Shown in pieces: positions 53,128 to 62,017 of a stretch of DNA of 64,000 bases. How positions within the stretch are numbered: the first letter of the stretch is position 1; every line of letters begins with the position of its first letter. A model generated the notes under the pieces. That model saw only the letters and a list, made by a program, of their open reading frames with translations, had not been told where the DNA came from and ran no database searches. Location of the stretch: assembly GCF_022878925.1 (NCBI RefSeq), contig NZ_CP084627.1:1302001-1366000 (forward strand), read 5' to 3'. Source of the stretch: Caballeronia sp. TF1N1. Lineage in GTDB: Bacteria > Pseudomonadota > Gammaproteobacteria > Burkholderiales > Burkholderiaceae. The translations under genes and the position numbers were made by a program.

Positions 53128-54030
53128 TCAGAACGACGCCGAGCGGATGAAATCCAGAAACGCACGCAGCGGCGTCGGCACGTAGCGGTGACCGGAATAG
53201 TACAAAAACGGCCCCGGAAACCGCTGCCACCAAGGTTCGAGCACAGGCTCGAGCGAGCCGTTCTCGAAGAACGGCTTCATCCAGTCGTCGAAGAGCTGCA
53301 CGATGCCGCAACCCGCCAACGCGGCATCTATTCCAAGATCGGTTGCGGCGCCCGCTCGAACGATGAGCGGGCCGCTCGGCTCGACGCGAATGTGCTCGCC
53401 GTCGCGCTCGAATTCCCATGTGGTCATCGCGCCGCTCGCGAAGCGATAGCGCACACACGCATGCTGCAAGAGTTCGCTCGGATGCTGAAGACGACCGCGA
53501 CGCTCCAGATACGCGGGTGACGCACCGAGCGCCATTCGTTGCTCGCGCGGACCGATAGGAACGGCGATCATGTCCTGCTCCAGACGTTCGCCATAGCGGA
53601 TGCCTGCGTCGCATCCTTCCGCCATCAGGTTGATGAAGCCGTCGTCGGCAATCACCTCCAGTTCGATATCCGGGTAAGCCGCGAGAAACGCCGGCACTAG
53701 GCGCGGCAGGATGAGTTTGGCCGCGACCACCGGCACATTCAGCTTCAACTTGCCAGCTGGCTTGTCCCGAAAGCCGTTCACCACGTCGAGCGCTGCGTCG
53801 AGGCCATCGAGCGCGGGCTTGAGTCGAGCCAAGAGACGCGCACCCGCTTCGGTCGTCGTGACGCTGCGTGTCGTGCGATGAAGCAAACGCACGCCGGTGC
53901 GGGCTTCGAGACGGCGCACCGCTTCGCTTACGCCGGAAGGGCTGCTGCCGATGGCGCGCGCGGCATCGCGAAAACCGCCCGCTTCGACGACGGCCACGAA
54001 TGCTTCCAGTTCCTTGAGGTTGGGTCCCAT
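53128..54030 (-). CDS. LysR-family transcriptional regulator
   Basis: A 300-residue protein: wHTH 1-60 (LKELEAFVAVVEAGGFRDAARAIGSSPSGVSEAVRRLEARTGVRLLHRTTRSVTTTEAG), then a two-lobed effector domain of the CrgA-like type (LNVPVVAAKLILPRLVPAFLAAYPDIELEV, DAGIRYGERLEQDMIAVPIGP). The start at 54030 is set by the HTH; the frame goes on to 54111. It diverges from the SDR gene with 93 bp between starts, so it probably controls it. Confidence 0.92.
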   Translation of the reverse strand: MGPNLKELEAFVAVVEAGGFRDAARAIGSSPSGVSEAVRRLEARTGVRLLHRTTRSVTTTEAGARLLARLKPALDGLDAALDVVNGFRDKPAGKLKLNVPVVAAKLILPRLVPAFLAAYPDIELEVIADDGFINLMAEGCDAGIRYGERLEQDMIAVPIGPREQRMALGASPAYLERRGRLQHPSELLQHACVRYRFASGAMTTWEFERDGEHIRVEPSGPLIVRAGAATDLGIDAALAGCGIVQLFDDWMKPFFENGSLEPVLEPWWQRFPGPFLYYSGHRYVPTPLRAFLDFIRSASF

Positions 54031-54123
54031 TGTTCGCTCTTTCAGTACACCCCGTGCAGACTCGAGCACGTTATCTTTCGAGGCTCGGTTGGCTATTCTG
54101 TTTCCTGTCACAGGAGAGCAAAC

Positions 54124-54882
54124 ATGTCCGCAGAAAAGATTGCGATTGTCACCGGCGGCAGCCGGGGCTTAGGCCGAAACACAGTGTTGAATCTCGCCAA
54201 GCGAGGCGTCGATATTATCTTTACTTATCACCGGAATCGCGAAGAAGCTGAAAACGTCGTCCGATCCGTGTCCGATCTCGGTCGAAAAGCAGTGGCGCTT
54301 CAGCTAGACACTGGAAACGTCGGCGCCTTCGATAGCTTTATCGGCAAGGTCCGCGAAACGCTGGCCGAATGGAAAGCAGAACGCTTCGATTTCCTCATCA
54401 ACAATGCGGGTACGTCACATCACAACAGCATCGAGAAAACGACCGAGGAAGAATTGGATGGCCTATATAACGTGCACTTCAAAGGCGTGTTCTTTTTGAC
54501 GCAGAAGCTGCTGCCGCTTATTCGCGACGGCGGGAAGATTGTCAACTTGTCTTCCGGGCTGACGCGAATCATCGTACCGGAAAGCGGCGCTTACGGCTCG
54601 CTGAAGGGCGCGGTCGAAATATTGACGAAATACATGGCGAAGGAACTCGCGCCGCGCCGGATCGCAGTAAACGTGGTCGCGCCTGGTGCTATTCAGACGG
54701 ATTTCAGCGGCGGAATAGTTCGGGATAATGCCGAGTTGAATAAGCGCATTGCCGACATGACGGCGCTGGGCCGTGCCGGATTGCCCGACGACATTGGCCC
54801 GATGATCGCGTCGCTGCTCTCCGAAGATAATCGGTGGATCAACGCTCAGCGTATTGAAGTGTCTGGCGGCATGGCGATTTAA
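54124..54882 (+). CDS. Short-chain dehydrogenase/reductase
   Basis: A 252-residue classical SDR: cofactor loop IVTGGSRGLGRNT (residues 8-20), FLINNAGTSHH, IVNLSSGLTRIIVPESGAYGSLKGAVEILTKYMAKE with catalytic Ser and Tyr-x3-Lys, NVVAPGAIQTDF, and the end RWINAQRIEVSGGMAI. AGGAGAG stands before the ATG at 54124. Probably NADP-linked from the Arg after the Gly loop. Substrate unknown. Divergent from the LysR gene. Confidence 0.92.
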   Translation: MSAEKIAIVTGGSRGLGRNTVLNLAKRGVDIIFTYHRNREEAENVVRSVSDLGRKAVALQLDTGNVGAFDSFIGKVRETLAEWKAERFDFLINNAGTSHHNSIEKTTEEELDGLYNVHFKGVFFLTQKLLPLIRDGGKIVNLSSGLTRIIVPESGAYGSLKGAVEILTKYMAKELAPRRIAVNVVAPGAIQTDFSGGIVRDNAELNKRIADMTALGRAGLPDDIGPMIASLLSEDNRWINAQRIEVSGGMAI

Positions 54883-54952
54883 CGCCTACGCACAGGAAAA
54901 TAGATCGCTGCGCCCGTAGTTCGAAGCGGGCGCGGGCGAGCTTTCTTTCGAC

Positions 54953-55300
54953 TTAATGCTTTTCGGGGAATAGCGCGGCTTGAACCATCGCGCGGACATT
55001 TTCGCCCTTGTCGACGAGAAACTCGTCGCGGTCTTTCCCGGCAATCCATTGCGGCGCACGGCCGCGGCCGCTCCAGGTCGCGCCGCTCACCGGGTCGCGA
55101 TATTTCGCCGGGGCGTCGGCGCGCTGGGCGCCCGACTTCGGGCCAAACAATTCGTTAAGCGAAATACCGTACTGTCGCATCTTCTGAACAATTTCCTTCA
55201 GTACGAGCTGCGTCTCTTGTTCTTTAGCTTCGTTCAACTGCCGCTCCAGCGCTTGCTGCTGCGCGACGAGGCGGGTAATTTCAGGGTTTTGATAAGCCAT
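54953..55300 (-). CDS. H-NS-family nucleoid-associated protein
   Basis: A 115-residue protein: N-terminal coiled-coil (EITRLVAQQQALERQLNEAKEQETQLVLKEIVQKMRQYG) and C-terminal DNA-binding domain YRDPVSGATWSGRGRAPQWIAG, the H-NS/BpH3 minor-groove motif. It acts as a dimer or oligomer that bridges AT-rich DNA and silences acquired genes. Burkholderiaceae carry many paralogues. The start at 55300 fits the family; the frame continues to 55513 without homology. The short tail KDRDEFLVDKGENVRAMVQAALFPEKH is not typical of the core. Confidence 0.94.
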   Translation of the reverse strand: MAYQNPEITRLVAQQQALERQLNEAKEQETQLVLKEIVQKMRQYGISLNELFGPKSGAQRADAPAKYRDPVSGATWSGRGRAPQWIAGKDRDEFLVDKGENVRAMVQAALFPEKH

Positions 55301-55454
55301 GTGCGTAGTATTTGTTCGATGAGCCGTATCGCCATCGATGCGTGGAGTAGAAGCATTATAAGACTTCTCGCGCAAGCCATGGACTCGAAACGAGTCTCCT
55401 CGTCCGTTTAGCCTCTTACGTCCACGCATGGAATCTCGCAGCGGCTTCGAATGC

Positions 55455-56114
55455 TCAAAGTTCGCGCGCAACCGTGAATCTGGCTCTGACGTGTTTTGGA
55501 TTCTCCAGTTCATCGACCACTGCGACCGCTAAATCGGCGACGGAGATGCCGGCCGGCTTGTCGCCATCCATTAAAAGGTTCTCCGAGCCAAGTCGATAAG
55601 AACCCGTGCGCTCACCTTCTTCGAGAAAAGCGGGCGGGCTTACGAAAGTCCAATCCAGGACCGTGTTGCCGCGAATTGCATTGAGCGCATCGCGGGCGGC
55701 GGTTGCGCCCGGAATGATGTTCGCCGGCACATGCGAGCTGAACTCGTCGGTATCGATGAGTTGCAGGCCAGGCGCGACGAACAGGCTCGCGGCGCCGCCA
55801 ATGACCAAATAGCGCCGAACGCCGCTTGCCTCGACGCCGCGAACGATTGCCGAATTGCCGCGAGTGAAGTTCTCGAACAGTTCGGGGTCGTTCCATCCGG
55901 GGTTGAACGCGGACACTACGGCATCGTGACCGCGCACGGCGTTCGCCACCGACTCCCACGAATACGCGTCGCCGACAACGACTTTGAGACGCTCGGACGA
56001 CGCCGCGCTTGCGGCGTTGCGAAGCAATACCGTGACCTCGTGGCCTCGTTGAAGAAGTTCTTTCTTGAGATGCGTTCCAACAAAACCGGTCGAACCAATG
56101 AGAGCGACTTTCAC
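55455..56114 (-). CDS. NAD(P)-binding protein, NmrA/atypical SDR family
   Basis: A 219-residue protein with an N-terminal Rossmann fold MKVALIGSTGFVGTHLKKELLQRGHEVTVLLRN, then VVVGDAYSWESVANAVRGHDAVVSAFNPGW, YLVIGGAASLFVAPGLQL and LDWTFVSPPAFLEEGERTGSYR. It lacks the Tyr-x3-Lys of catalytic SDRs, as in the YhfK/NmrA-like group of redox sensors or isomerases. The start is GTG at 56114, nine bases after GAGG. It diverges from the next LysR gene. Confidence 0.9.
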   Translation of the reverse strand: MKVALIGSTGFVGTHLKKELLQRGHEVTVLLRNAASAASSERLKVVVGDAYSWESVANAVRGHDAVVSAFNPGWNDPELFENFTRGNSAIVRGVEASGVRRYLVIGGAASLFVAPGLQLIDTDEFSSHVPANIIPGATAARDALNAIRGNTVLDWTFVSPPAFLEEGERTGSYRLGSENLLMDGDKPAGISVADLAVAVVDELENPKHVRARFTVAREL

Positions 56115-56214
56115 GTGACATCCTCTAAAAAATAGCGATACGAGGATGCTAGCTTCTCAAGCAGAGATTTATAATCCGCGGAAATCAACAATCAAATTTA
56201 AGCCACACTTCAAA

Positions 56215-57162
56215 ATGAATGACCTTCGGCCGTTCGTGATCTTCGCGGAGACTGTCTCCCACGGTTCCATGAGCGCTGCCGCCGCGCGTCTAGGGATGAG
56301 TGCATCGGCGGTGAGTCAGGCAATCAAGGCGCTTGAACGGGAATCCGGTGTGACCTTGCTTCATCGGTCGACGCGCAAACTGACGCTGACCGAGGACGGC
56401 GAGCGCTGTTACGCCCATTGCCTGAGGTTGATCGAGGCGTGGAAAGCAGCGTCCGAATCGCTCGCTCAGGCACGGGACGCGCCAACCGGCGAATTGCGCG
56501 TCGCCGCGCCGATTGGCTTCGGGTCGTATATCGCGCCCGCGCTGGCTCCGGTCCTTTCCACGTGGCCAAAGTTGCGACTGCGCCTTTTGGTCAGCGACGA
56601 GATGGTCGATCTCATCGATGCGCGCGTCGATATCGCCATTCGCGTTGGCAAGCTCGCGGATTCCGGTTGGGTCGGCCGTCCACTCTGCGAACTCGAAACG
56701 ATTCTCTGCGCCTCGCCGGCGTACTTGCAGCGTCACGGCACGCCGCAAAGTCCGCAAGAACTGACGACGCATCCTTGGATATCGCTGGAACGCGAACTGG
56801 ACGAATCCGGCCAGAACGCCAGCACGCCCGACGATGACGCACCTTCGCTCGTCCTCGATTTGCAAGGAGACAAGCGCGTGAAAGAGACGGTGCGCGCGCC
56901 AGTGCGCATTGCAAGCACTACACAACCCACGGTTCAACAGATCTGCGAACAAGGTTTAGGCATTGCGCGCTTGGCATATATCGACGCGCAAAGCTCGATC
57001 AAGCGTCGGACGCTCGTTCATGTGCTTCCAGACTGGCGGCTTCCTATGCTACCGGTGACGTTGGTATCGCCGAAGAAGAGCACCGAGCCTGCGAAGGTTC
57101 GCGCAGCGGTCGAAGCGTTGAAGGCTTACTTCACCCGTCTTCCGTCGACTCGGGATAGTTGA
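56215..57162 (+). CDS. LysR-family transcriptional regulator
   Basis: A 315-residue protein: wHTH MNDLRPFVIFAETVSHGSMSAAAARLGMSASAVSQAIKALERESGVTLLHRSTRKLTLTEDG, effector domain of the CrgA-like type (LRVAAPIGFGSYIAPALAPVLSTWPKLRL, DIAIRVGKLADSGWVGRPL). Residues 205-235 contain an insert ELDESGQNASTPDDDAPSL. The start at 56215 fits the HTH; codons upstream to 56146 are not conserved. It diverges from the NmrA-like gene by 100 bp and may control it. Confidence 0.92.
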   Translation: MNDLRPFVIFAETVSHGSMSAAAARLGMSASAVSQAIKALERESGVTLLHRSTRKLTLTEDGERCYAHCLRLIEAWKAASESLAQARDAPTGELRVAAPIGFGSYIAPALAPVLSTWPKLRLRLLVSDEMVDLIDARVDIAIRVGKLADSGWVGRPLCELETILCASPAYLQRHGTPQSPQELTTHPWISLERELDESGQNASTPDDDAPSLVLDLQGDKRVKETVRAPVRIASTTQPTVQQICEQGLGIARLAYIDAQSSIKRRTLVHVLPDWRLPMLPVTLVSPKKSTEPAKVRAAVEALKAYFTRLPSTRDS

Positions 57163-57197
57163 ACACCCCGCGCCCCAAAAACGTCTAAAACATACAA

Positions 57198-57234
57198 AGT
57201 GAAAAGAGTTTGCAATTTGCAAAGACTTTTCACT
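57198..57234. promoter_or_regulatory. Inverted repeat operator upstream of the IclR gene
   Basis: Arms AGTGAAAAG (57198-57206) and CTTTTCACT (57226-57234) enclose TTTGCAA elements. A TTGCAA (57210-57215) 18 bp before TAGAAT (57234-57239) may be the promoter, so a bound repressor would cover it. The GTG at 57199 belongs to this site and is not used as a start here. Confidence 0.65.
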
Positions 57235-57237
57235 AGA

Positions 57238-58104
57238 ATGGCACGCATACCCCGAGTTGACGAACAACAACCGTCCGATGCCCCGACCATGAGCGCCGTC
57301 GCCGAACGCATTCTTCGTGTGCTGGAAGAGCTTGCCAACTCGCCGGAGGGCAAGACGCTCTCCGAGTTGTCGACGAGTCTCGACCTGCCCATTACCGCGA
57401 CGCACCGCTTGCTCGCCGACCTCATGGAGCAGGACTACGTTCGCAAAGACGAACGGCGCGGGGAGTTCACGCTGACCATGAAGATGCCGTCGCTCGGACT
57501 GCGTTTCTTGAGCGCGGGCGGCGTCGTCGATATTGCGCAGCCCATTCTGGAGCGTCTCGCATCGACATCGGGAGAGTTGGTGCGGCTTGCAATCGTCGAT
57601 GGCGAACAATTGATCTATGTCGCGAAGGCGCAAGGCGCGCGGCAAGGCATTCGCTACGACCCGGAGATGGGACGCCCCGTTACGTTGTCCTGCAGCGCGG
57701 CGGGAATGATTTGGCTCGCGGGCAAGAGCGACGAAGAAGTCATGCGGCTCGTATCGAAACAGGGATTCGGCGTGCCGTCGGATTTCGGCCCGCACGCGCC
57801 CACGACGTTCAAGGCGCTGATTCCGCATATCGATGCCGCCCGCACCAACGGCTACGCAACCACGCACGACATGTTCTTGCCTGCGATGAGCTCGATGGCG
57901 ACAACCGTGCATGCCGAGAACGGCGAGGTTCGCGCAATTCTCATCATCGCGGGACCCATGTCGCGATTGACCGACGCAAAGATGAAAGAGCTCGTGCCGT
58001 CATTGATGTCGACGTCGAAAGAGCTGTCTGAAGCAAGCGGAGTGTCGCCCATGCTTCGTCAGGCGATGAAAGGCCCTAACTTCGCGGTCAGCATCGCCAG
58101 TTGA
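57238..58104 (+). CDS. IclR-family transcriptional regulator
   Basis: A 288-residue protein: wHTH near residues 18-80 (VAERILRVLEELANSPEGKTLSELSTSLDLPITATHRLLADLMEQDYVRKD), then the IclR effector domain GGVVDIAQPILERLASTSGELVRLAIVDGEQLIYVAKAQG, LSCSAAGMIWLAGKSDEEV and GYATTHDMFLPAMSSMATTV. IclR proteins bind aromatic or small acid effectors. The start is uncertain: 57238 or 57289; the latter agrees better with the overlapping promoter. It is followed by the MHS transporter, which it probably controls. Confidence 0.9.
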   Translation: MARIPRVDEQQPSDAPTMSAVAERILRVLEELANSPEGKTLSELSTSLDLPITATHRLLADLMEQDYVRKDERRGEFTLTMKMPSLGLRFLSAGGVVDIAQPILERLASTSGELVRLAIVDGEQLIYVAKAQGARQGIRYDPEMGRPVTLSCSAAGMIWLAGKSDEEVMRLVSKQGFGVPSDFGPHAPTTFKALIPHIDAARTNGYATTHDMFLPAMSSMATTVHAENGEVRAILIIAGPMSRLTDAKMKELVPSLMSTSKELSEASGVSPMLRQAMKGPNFAVSIAS

Positions 58105-58203
58105 TGCGCGGCGAAACAAAGCGTTGAAAACGCGTCCTCATTAAATCGCATAACTAAATATATAACCCGAAGATCGGTTCTGACACATCAGGAGGAGACA
58201 CAA

Positions 58204-59568
58204 ATGGGAATGGAAAACGCGGACGGCTCGCAACGCTCCATGGCGAATCGCGCGGTAAGCGCCGCCACGCTCGGAACGGCGCTCGAATGGTTCGACTTCA
58301 CGCTTTACGGTTCGGTCGCGGCCACGGTGCTTCCCAAACTCTTCTTCCCGAGCATGGAGCCAAACTCCGCGCTGCTGGCGTCGCTCGCGACCTTCAGCGT
58401 GGGTCTCGCGGCGCGGCCGCTTGGCGCCATCATTTGCGGCCATTTCGGCGACAAAATCGGACGGCGCAACCTCATGCTCGGCACGGTCTCGGTGATGGGC
58501 ATCACCTCCGTGTTGATGGGCTTGCTTCCGACTTACCTGCAGATCGGCATGCTCGCGCCCATTCTGCTCGTCGTCTTGCGCATCATCCAGGGATTCGCGC
58601 TCGGTGGCGAATCCACCGGCGGACAACTGATGGCGCTCGAACACGCGCCCGCGGACCGGCGCGGAAAATACTCCGGCTTGATCGGCATGTGTGCGCCGCT
58701 GAGTCAGATCCTCGCGAATGCCGTTCTGTTGATTCTATCCGCGACAATGAGCGCCGATGCCTTCACGAGTTACGGCTGGCGCATTCCCTTCGTCATGAGT
58801 TTCCTGCTCGTGATCGTCGGCATCTACATTCGTCTGCGCGTGTCGGAAACGCCCGCATTCGTGCAGATGAAGCAGTCTGCGGTAGCCAACGTAAGCAGCC
58901 CGCTCAAGGACGCGTTTCGTCTTCACTACAAGACCATCATTCGCATGATGCTCTTCTTCTGCGGCCCCACGGCACTGTTCTATCTTGCGGTCGTGTTCAC
59001 GCTCGGTTATCTGACGAACTCGCTCGGCGTGCCGAAGCAGACGGGGTTCACGCTGCTAATGATCGGCAACGCATGCGCAATCGCCGGTTCCATTCTCGGC
59101 GGATTGTTGAGCGACCGCATCGGCCGAAAGCGCGCGTTGCTCATCGCATCCGCAGCGACGTTCGTCATCATGATGTTCTACTTCCCGCTGCTCGCCACGA
59201 AGAACTTTGCGACGATGGCCATCGCCATGGGCCTCTTCATGGGCTTCGTTCAGGTTCAGACGGGCATTCAGCCGGTCGCGTTTGCGGAAGCCTTCCCGAC
59301 GAACGTCCGATACTCGGCATCGGCACTCGCGTTCACCGGCGCAAGCCTCTTCGCAGGCGGCCCGATTCCGGTTGTCGCCACGTGGCTTTTGAATCTAAGT
59401 CACGGCTCGCCGTGGACATTGGTCGCACTCGTGGCGTCGTTGAATGCACTGTCCTTTTGCATGATCGCGATCGGACCGGAGACGAAAGGCATCGACATGA
59501 ATCGGCTCGATTCCACCGACGACGTCATCGGCAAACAGAATTCGAGCGCACATCAGGCTACTTACTGA
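58204..59568 (+). CDS. MHS-type MFS transporter (metabolite:H+ symporter)
   Basis: A 454-residue protein with 12 helices and the MHS signature: GTALEWFDFTLYGSVAATVLPKLFFP, GHFGDKIGRRNLMLGTVSVMG, RIIQGFALGGESTGGQLMALEHAPADRRGKYSG, SDRIGRKRALLIASA. Relatives import alpha-ketoglutarate, shikimate, dicarboxylates or aromatic acids. AGGAGGAG lies nine bases before the ATG. It follows the IclR gene and precedes the EthD-like gene, fitting a small uptake and catabolic set. Confidence 0.92.
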   Translation: MGMENADGSQRSMANRAVSAATLGTALEWFDFTLYGSVAATVLPKLFFPSMEPNSALLASLATFSVGLAARPLGAIICGHFGDKIGRRNLMLGTVSVMGITSVLMGLLPTYLQIGMLAPILLVVLRIIQGFALGGESTGGQLMALEHAPADRRGKYSGLIGMCAPLSQILANAVLLILSATMSADAFTSYGWRIPFVMSFLLVIVGIYIRLRVSETPAFVQMKQSAVANVSSPLKDAFRLHYKTIIRMMLFFCGPTALFYLAVVFTLGYLTNSLGVPKQTGFTLLMIGNACAIAGSILGGLLSDRIGRKRALLIASAATFVIMMFYFPLLATKNFATMAIAMGLFMGFVQVQTGIQPVAFAEAFPTNVRYSASALAFTGASLFAGGPIPVVATWLLNLSHGSPWTLVALVASLNALSFCMIAIGPETKGIDMNRLDSTDDVIGKQNSSAHQATY

Positions 59569-59622
59569 GACGCGTGGAATCACGCTTCCATCCACCATTC
59601 AATCGATACCGCGAGAAAGCAC

Positions 59623-60288
59623 ATGACCGATCGACACACAGGTTTGCTCGCCATTTGGAGCACGATCGAAGCACACAACGAAACCGATTACTTGCACTGG
59701 CTCACGCGTGAACATGTCTTCGAGCGGGTAGGCGTGCCGGGATTTCGTTCGGGCCGCGTATTCAAGCGTCGCGCAAGCAAGCCTTCGGAATACCTCATGC
59801 TCTACGAGCTCGACACTGCGAACGTGATGTCGAGTACCGGCTATCTTTCGCGTCTCAACGACCCGAGCGAATGGACGCAACGAATCATGCCGAACCTGAT
59901 GCGCTTCCGGCGTGGCGGGGGTTCAGTGGTGCTGAAGGGGGGTCATGTCGGCGGATATGGAAGTCATATCGCCATCGCACGCTTTGAAGACATCATGCCG
60001 GACGAGTTGACCGGTTCGACAGGGCAAGAACTGATCGACGCTTTGGCGCGGCTCGATTGGGTCGTCACCGTTCAAGCGATGACGGTGCAAACCGACCGAA
60101 CGTCCATTGCCACACGAGAAAAGTCGATGCGGCGTAGTCAGGAAGGCGCTTTCTGCGGGCTGCTCGTGATAGAGGCGCTCGATCATGCATCGCTCGATAA
60201 CGCCATTACTCACGCAACTCGCGTGCTTCCGACGACCGAAGGAAAATTCGAGTTGTTCGACGCCATCTTCAGTTGCCATAAGCCTTGA
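59623..60288 (+). CDS. EthD-like dimeric alpha/beta-barrel protein
   Basis: A 221-residue protein with two halves that each look like a ferredoxin-like barrel: TGLLAIWSTIEAHNETDYLHWLTREHVFERVGVPGFRSGRVFKR then SHIAIARFEDIMPDELTGSTGQELIDALARLDW, and GAFCGLLVIEALDHASLDNAITHATRVLP. The pattern resembles EthD/DUF4286-type proteins that assist hydrocarbon or ether degradation; this is a weak family call. It follows the MHS transporter by 54 bp and is probably co-transcribed with it. Confidence 0.7.
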   Translation: MTDRHTGLLAIWSTIEAHNETDYLHWLTREHVFERVGVPGFRSGRVFKRRASKPSEYLMLYELDTANVMSSTGYLSRLNDPSEWTQRIMPNLMRFRRGGGSVVLKGGHVGGYGSHIAIARFEDIMPDELTGSTGQELIDALARLDWVVTVQAMTVQTDRTSIATREKSMRRSQEGAFCGLLVIEALDHASLDNAITHATRVLPTTEGKFELFDAIFSCHKP

Positions 60289-60349
60289 GGCGCACGAGCC
60301 TAAGTGCCGTTAGACTAAAGGCATCCCCGGCCTATCCATAACGCGCGAC

Positions 60350-60778
60350 ATGAACGATATCGAATCGAGAATTTCATCGAGCTTCTTTGCTCAAGGCTTG
60401 ATGAAAACGCTTGGCGCCACATTGATGTCGGTATCCGAAGGCGAAGTCCGAATCAGTCTGCCCTTTTCAGCGGCTTTATCGCAGCAGCAAGGCTTCGCTC
60501 ATGCCGGTGTGATTACGAGCATCGTGGACAATGCTTGTGGCTATGCCGCTTTAACCAAGGCACCGGAAGGGCACGACGTGGTGACGGCGGAATTCAAGGT
60601 GAATTTTCTGCGGCCCGCAATAGGAACGTCGTTTCTAGCCGTGGGCAAGGTCGTCAACGCGGGCAGGCTACTGACTGTTTGTACCGGCGAGGTGTTCGCT
60701 ATTGGCGATGCTCAATCGGCGCCGAAGTTGATAGCGGTGATGCAGGCAACCATCGCTACGGTTTCCTCGAAGGCATGA
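60350..60778 (+). CDS. PaaI-family hotdog thioesterase
   Basis: A 142-residue protein: SRISSSFFAQGLMKTLGATLMSVSEGEVRISLPFSAALSQQQGFAHAGVITSIVDNACGYAALT, with the family active-site pattern QQGFAHAGVITSIVDNACGYAA (HGG-type loop with Asp), then VVTAEFKVNFLRPAIG. Reaction: hydrolyses acyl- or aryl-CoA thioesters. The gene may support aromatic catabolism together with the preceding genes; the gap to the EthD-like gene is 61 bp. Confidence 0.9.
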   Translation: MNDIESRISSSFFAQGLMKTLGATLMSVSEGEVRISLPFSAALSQQQGFAHAGVITSIVDNACGYAALTKAPEGHDVVTAEFKVNFLRPAIGTSFLAVGKVVNAGRLLTVCTGEVFAIGDAQSAPKLIAVMQATIATVSSKA

Positions 60779-60850
60779 AGCACCGTTGAAAGCCGGCGGC
60801 CCTGGTGAGATCAGGAACCACTGGCAATGTGTCATCGTTCAATTAAAGCT

Positions 60851-61135
60851 TTAAACGTAGGCTTCGCGCTGCCACGGTCCCCACTCACCGCCCATCGCCT
60901 TGGTGCGCGTGTACGTTGCGCTTTGGCCTGTCGGCGTGTCCGAGGCATCGTCGGCCTGCACTGCATCCGTGGTGTGAAGCGCAAAGGCCTGGCGGTCGTG
61001 CGTATCGACAGTTACGCGTCCAATCGGACCCTTGACGGGTTCCGCATCGCCCTCTTGCGATGATTCGAGCAACGCGAGGTAAGGTGTCAGGCGTCCCCAA
61101 AAGTCGGTGAGCTCTTCCTGTACGTAACGCGTCAT
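60851..61135 (-). CDS. Hypothetical protein, 94 aa
   Basis: GGGAGACACTTT before the ATG at 61135 is a good Shine-Dalgarno and decides the start: MTRYVQEELTDFWGRLTPYLALLESSQ, then EGDAEPVKGPIGRVTVDTHDRQAFALHTTDAVQADD and a tail GEWGPWQREAYV. It is soluble and acidic, with no recognisable domain. It is convergent with the thioesterase gene, 72 bp apart. No role can be proposed. Confidence 0.65.
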   Translation of the reverse strand: MTRYVQEELTDFWGRLTPYLALLESSQEGDAEPVKGPIGRVTVDTHDRQAFALHTTDAVQADDASDTPTGQSATYTRTKAMGGEWGPWQREAYV

Positions 61136-61340
61136 AAAGTGTCTCCCAAAGCCCTCTAGCTTACCGCACATCGCGCAAACGTCCTTCTTTGTCGGAAGAT
61201 GCGTCGAGACATTGCGTCGGAGCGTGCGACTTCAAACGCCCGTCGCCATTCCCGTAAGTAGCCTTTCGACGGCCGCGCCGATGTGTGGTGTAGCGAATAG
61301 AAACCGCAGCCCTGTGACGTTACTTTGGTACACGAGAAGC

Positions 61341-61652
61341 ATGGCCCAGGCGTCCGAGGATGCAAGCGGAGCCGTGACGTCCCGACAACGTAATGCCATT
61401 GAAGCAACAGTTAGAAAAGCAGCCAGAGCCATGCCTACGACCAACAAATACCTCTCTGAGAACTCGCAAGTGCGAATTGGCCTCGTCACGCAAGGCCACA
61501 TTTCGACTATCGAGTGCATGCTGGAAGGCGGAGCGGCGTGGCCCGACATCGGCCGCGCAATCAACTGGGACCCGGCGGCCGCGGCTCAGGATTATGCAAT
61601 CTACGCGTTCACGCAGCTTAGGCGCTTGCGTCAGGTGGCTAAAGATCACTAA
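61341..61652 (+). CDS. Hypothetical protein, 103 aa
   Basis: A short helical protein: MAQASEDASGAVTSRQRNAIEATVRKAARAMP, then KYLSENSQVRIGLVTQGHISTIECMLEGGAAWPDIGRAINWDPAAAAQDYAIYAFTQLRRLRQV. The second half looks like a small DNA-binding or helix-turn-helix-like fold (AWPDIGRAINWDPAAA), but no family is clear. The start at 61341 has only weak GAGAAG upstream; the frame is open back to 61212. It is convergent with catC, 15 bp between ends. Confidence 0.6.
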   Translation: MAQASEDASGAVTSRQRNAIEATVRKAARAMPTTNKYLSENSQVRIGLVTQGHISTIECMLEGGAAWPDIGRAINWDPAAAAQDYAIYAFTQLRRLRQVAKDH

Positions 61653-61667
61653 TCGCGTGAGTCGCGG

Positions 61668-61946
61668 CTAGCGAATAGAAGAAGGATGATGCGCCAGCGC
61701 AGTCACCTGCATCGTTATGAACGGAAACAAAGGCAACGCGGACAAGATCGTATGAAGCTCGTCATGCGAGTCCACGTCGAAGACGCTGAAATTCGCGTAC
61801 TCACCAACCACGCGATGCAACTGCTGCCACTTTCCTTCACGCTGCAATTGCTGCGAATACGCCTTCTCGCGAGCCTTGATGTCTTCAGCTTGCGCTTGCG
61901 GCATGTCGTGCGGCAGATGCACGTCCATTCTTACGAAATACAGCAT
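61668..61946 (-). CDS. catC: Muconolactone delta-isomerase
   Basis: A 92-residue protein: MLYFVRMDVHLPHDMPQAQAEDIKAREKAYSQQLQREGKWQQLHRVVGEYANFSVFDVDSHDELHTILSALPLFPFITMQVTALAHHPS, full-length CatC. Reaction: (+)-muconolactone to 3-oxoadipate enol-lactone. AGGAGG lies just before the ATG at 61946. It is 71 bp downstream of catB on the same strand, the expected catechol-branch pair. Confidence 0.96.
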   Translation of the reverse strand: MLYFVRMDVHLPHDMPQAQAEDIKAREKAYSQQLQREGKWQQLHRVVGEYANFSVFDVDSHDELHTILSALPLFPFITMQVTALAHHPSSIR

Positions 61947-62017
61947 ATTTCCTCCTAAGCGGCGACGCTGATTCCGCATGCGGAAACAAGCGTCATGTCT
62001 CATCCGGCGATAAACCT

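Noticed and set aside
54910..54950. Terminator after the SDR gene
   Set aside because: A GCGCCCG / CGGGCGC stem exists at 54910-54933, but no T-run follows directly; too weak to list.
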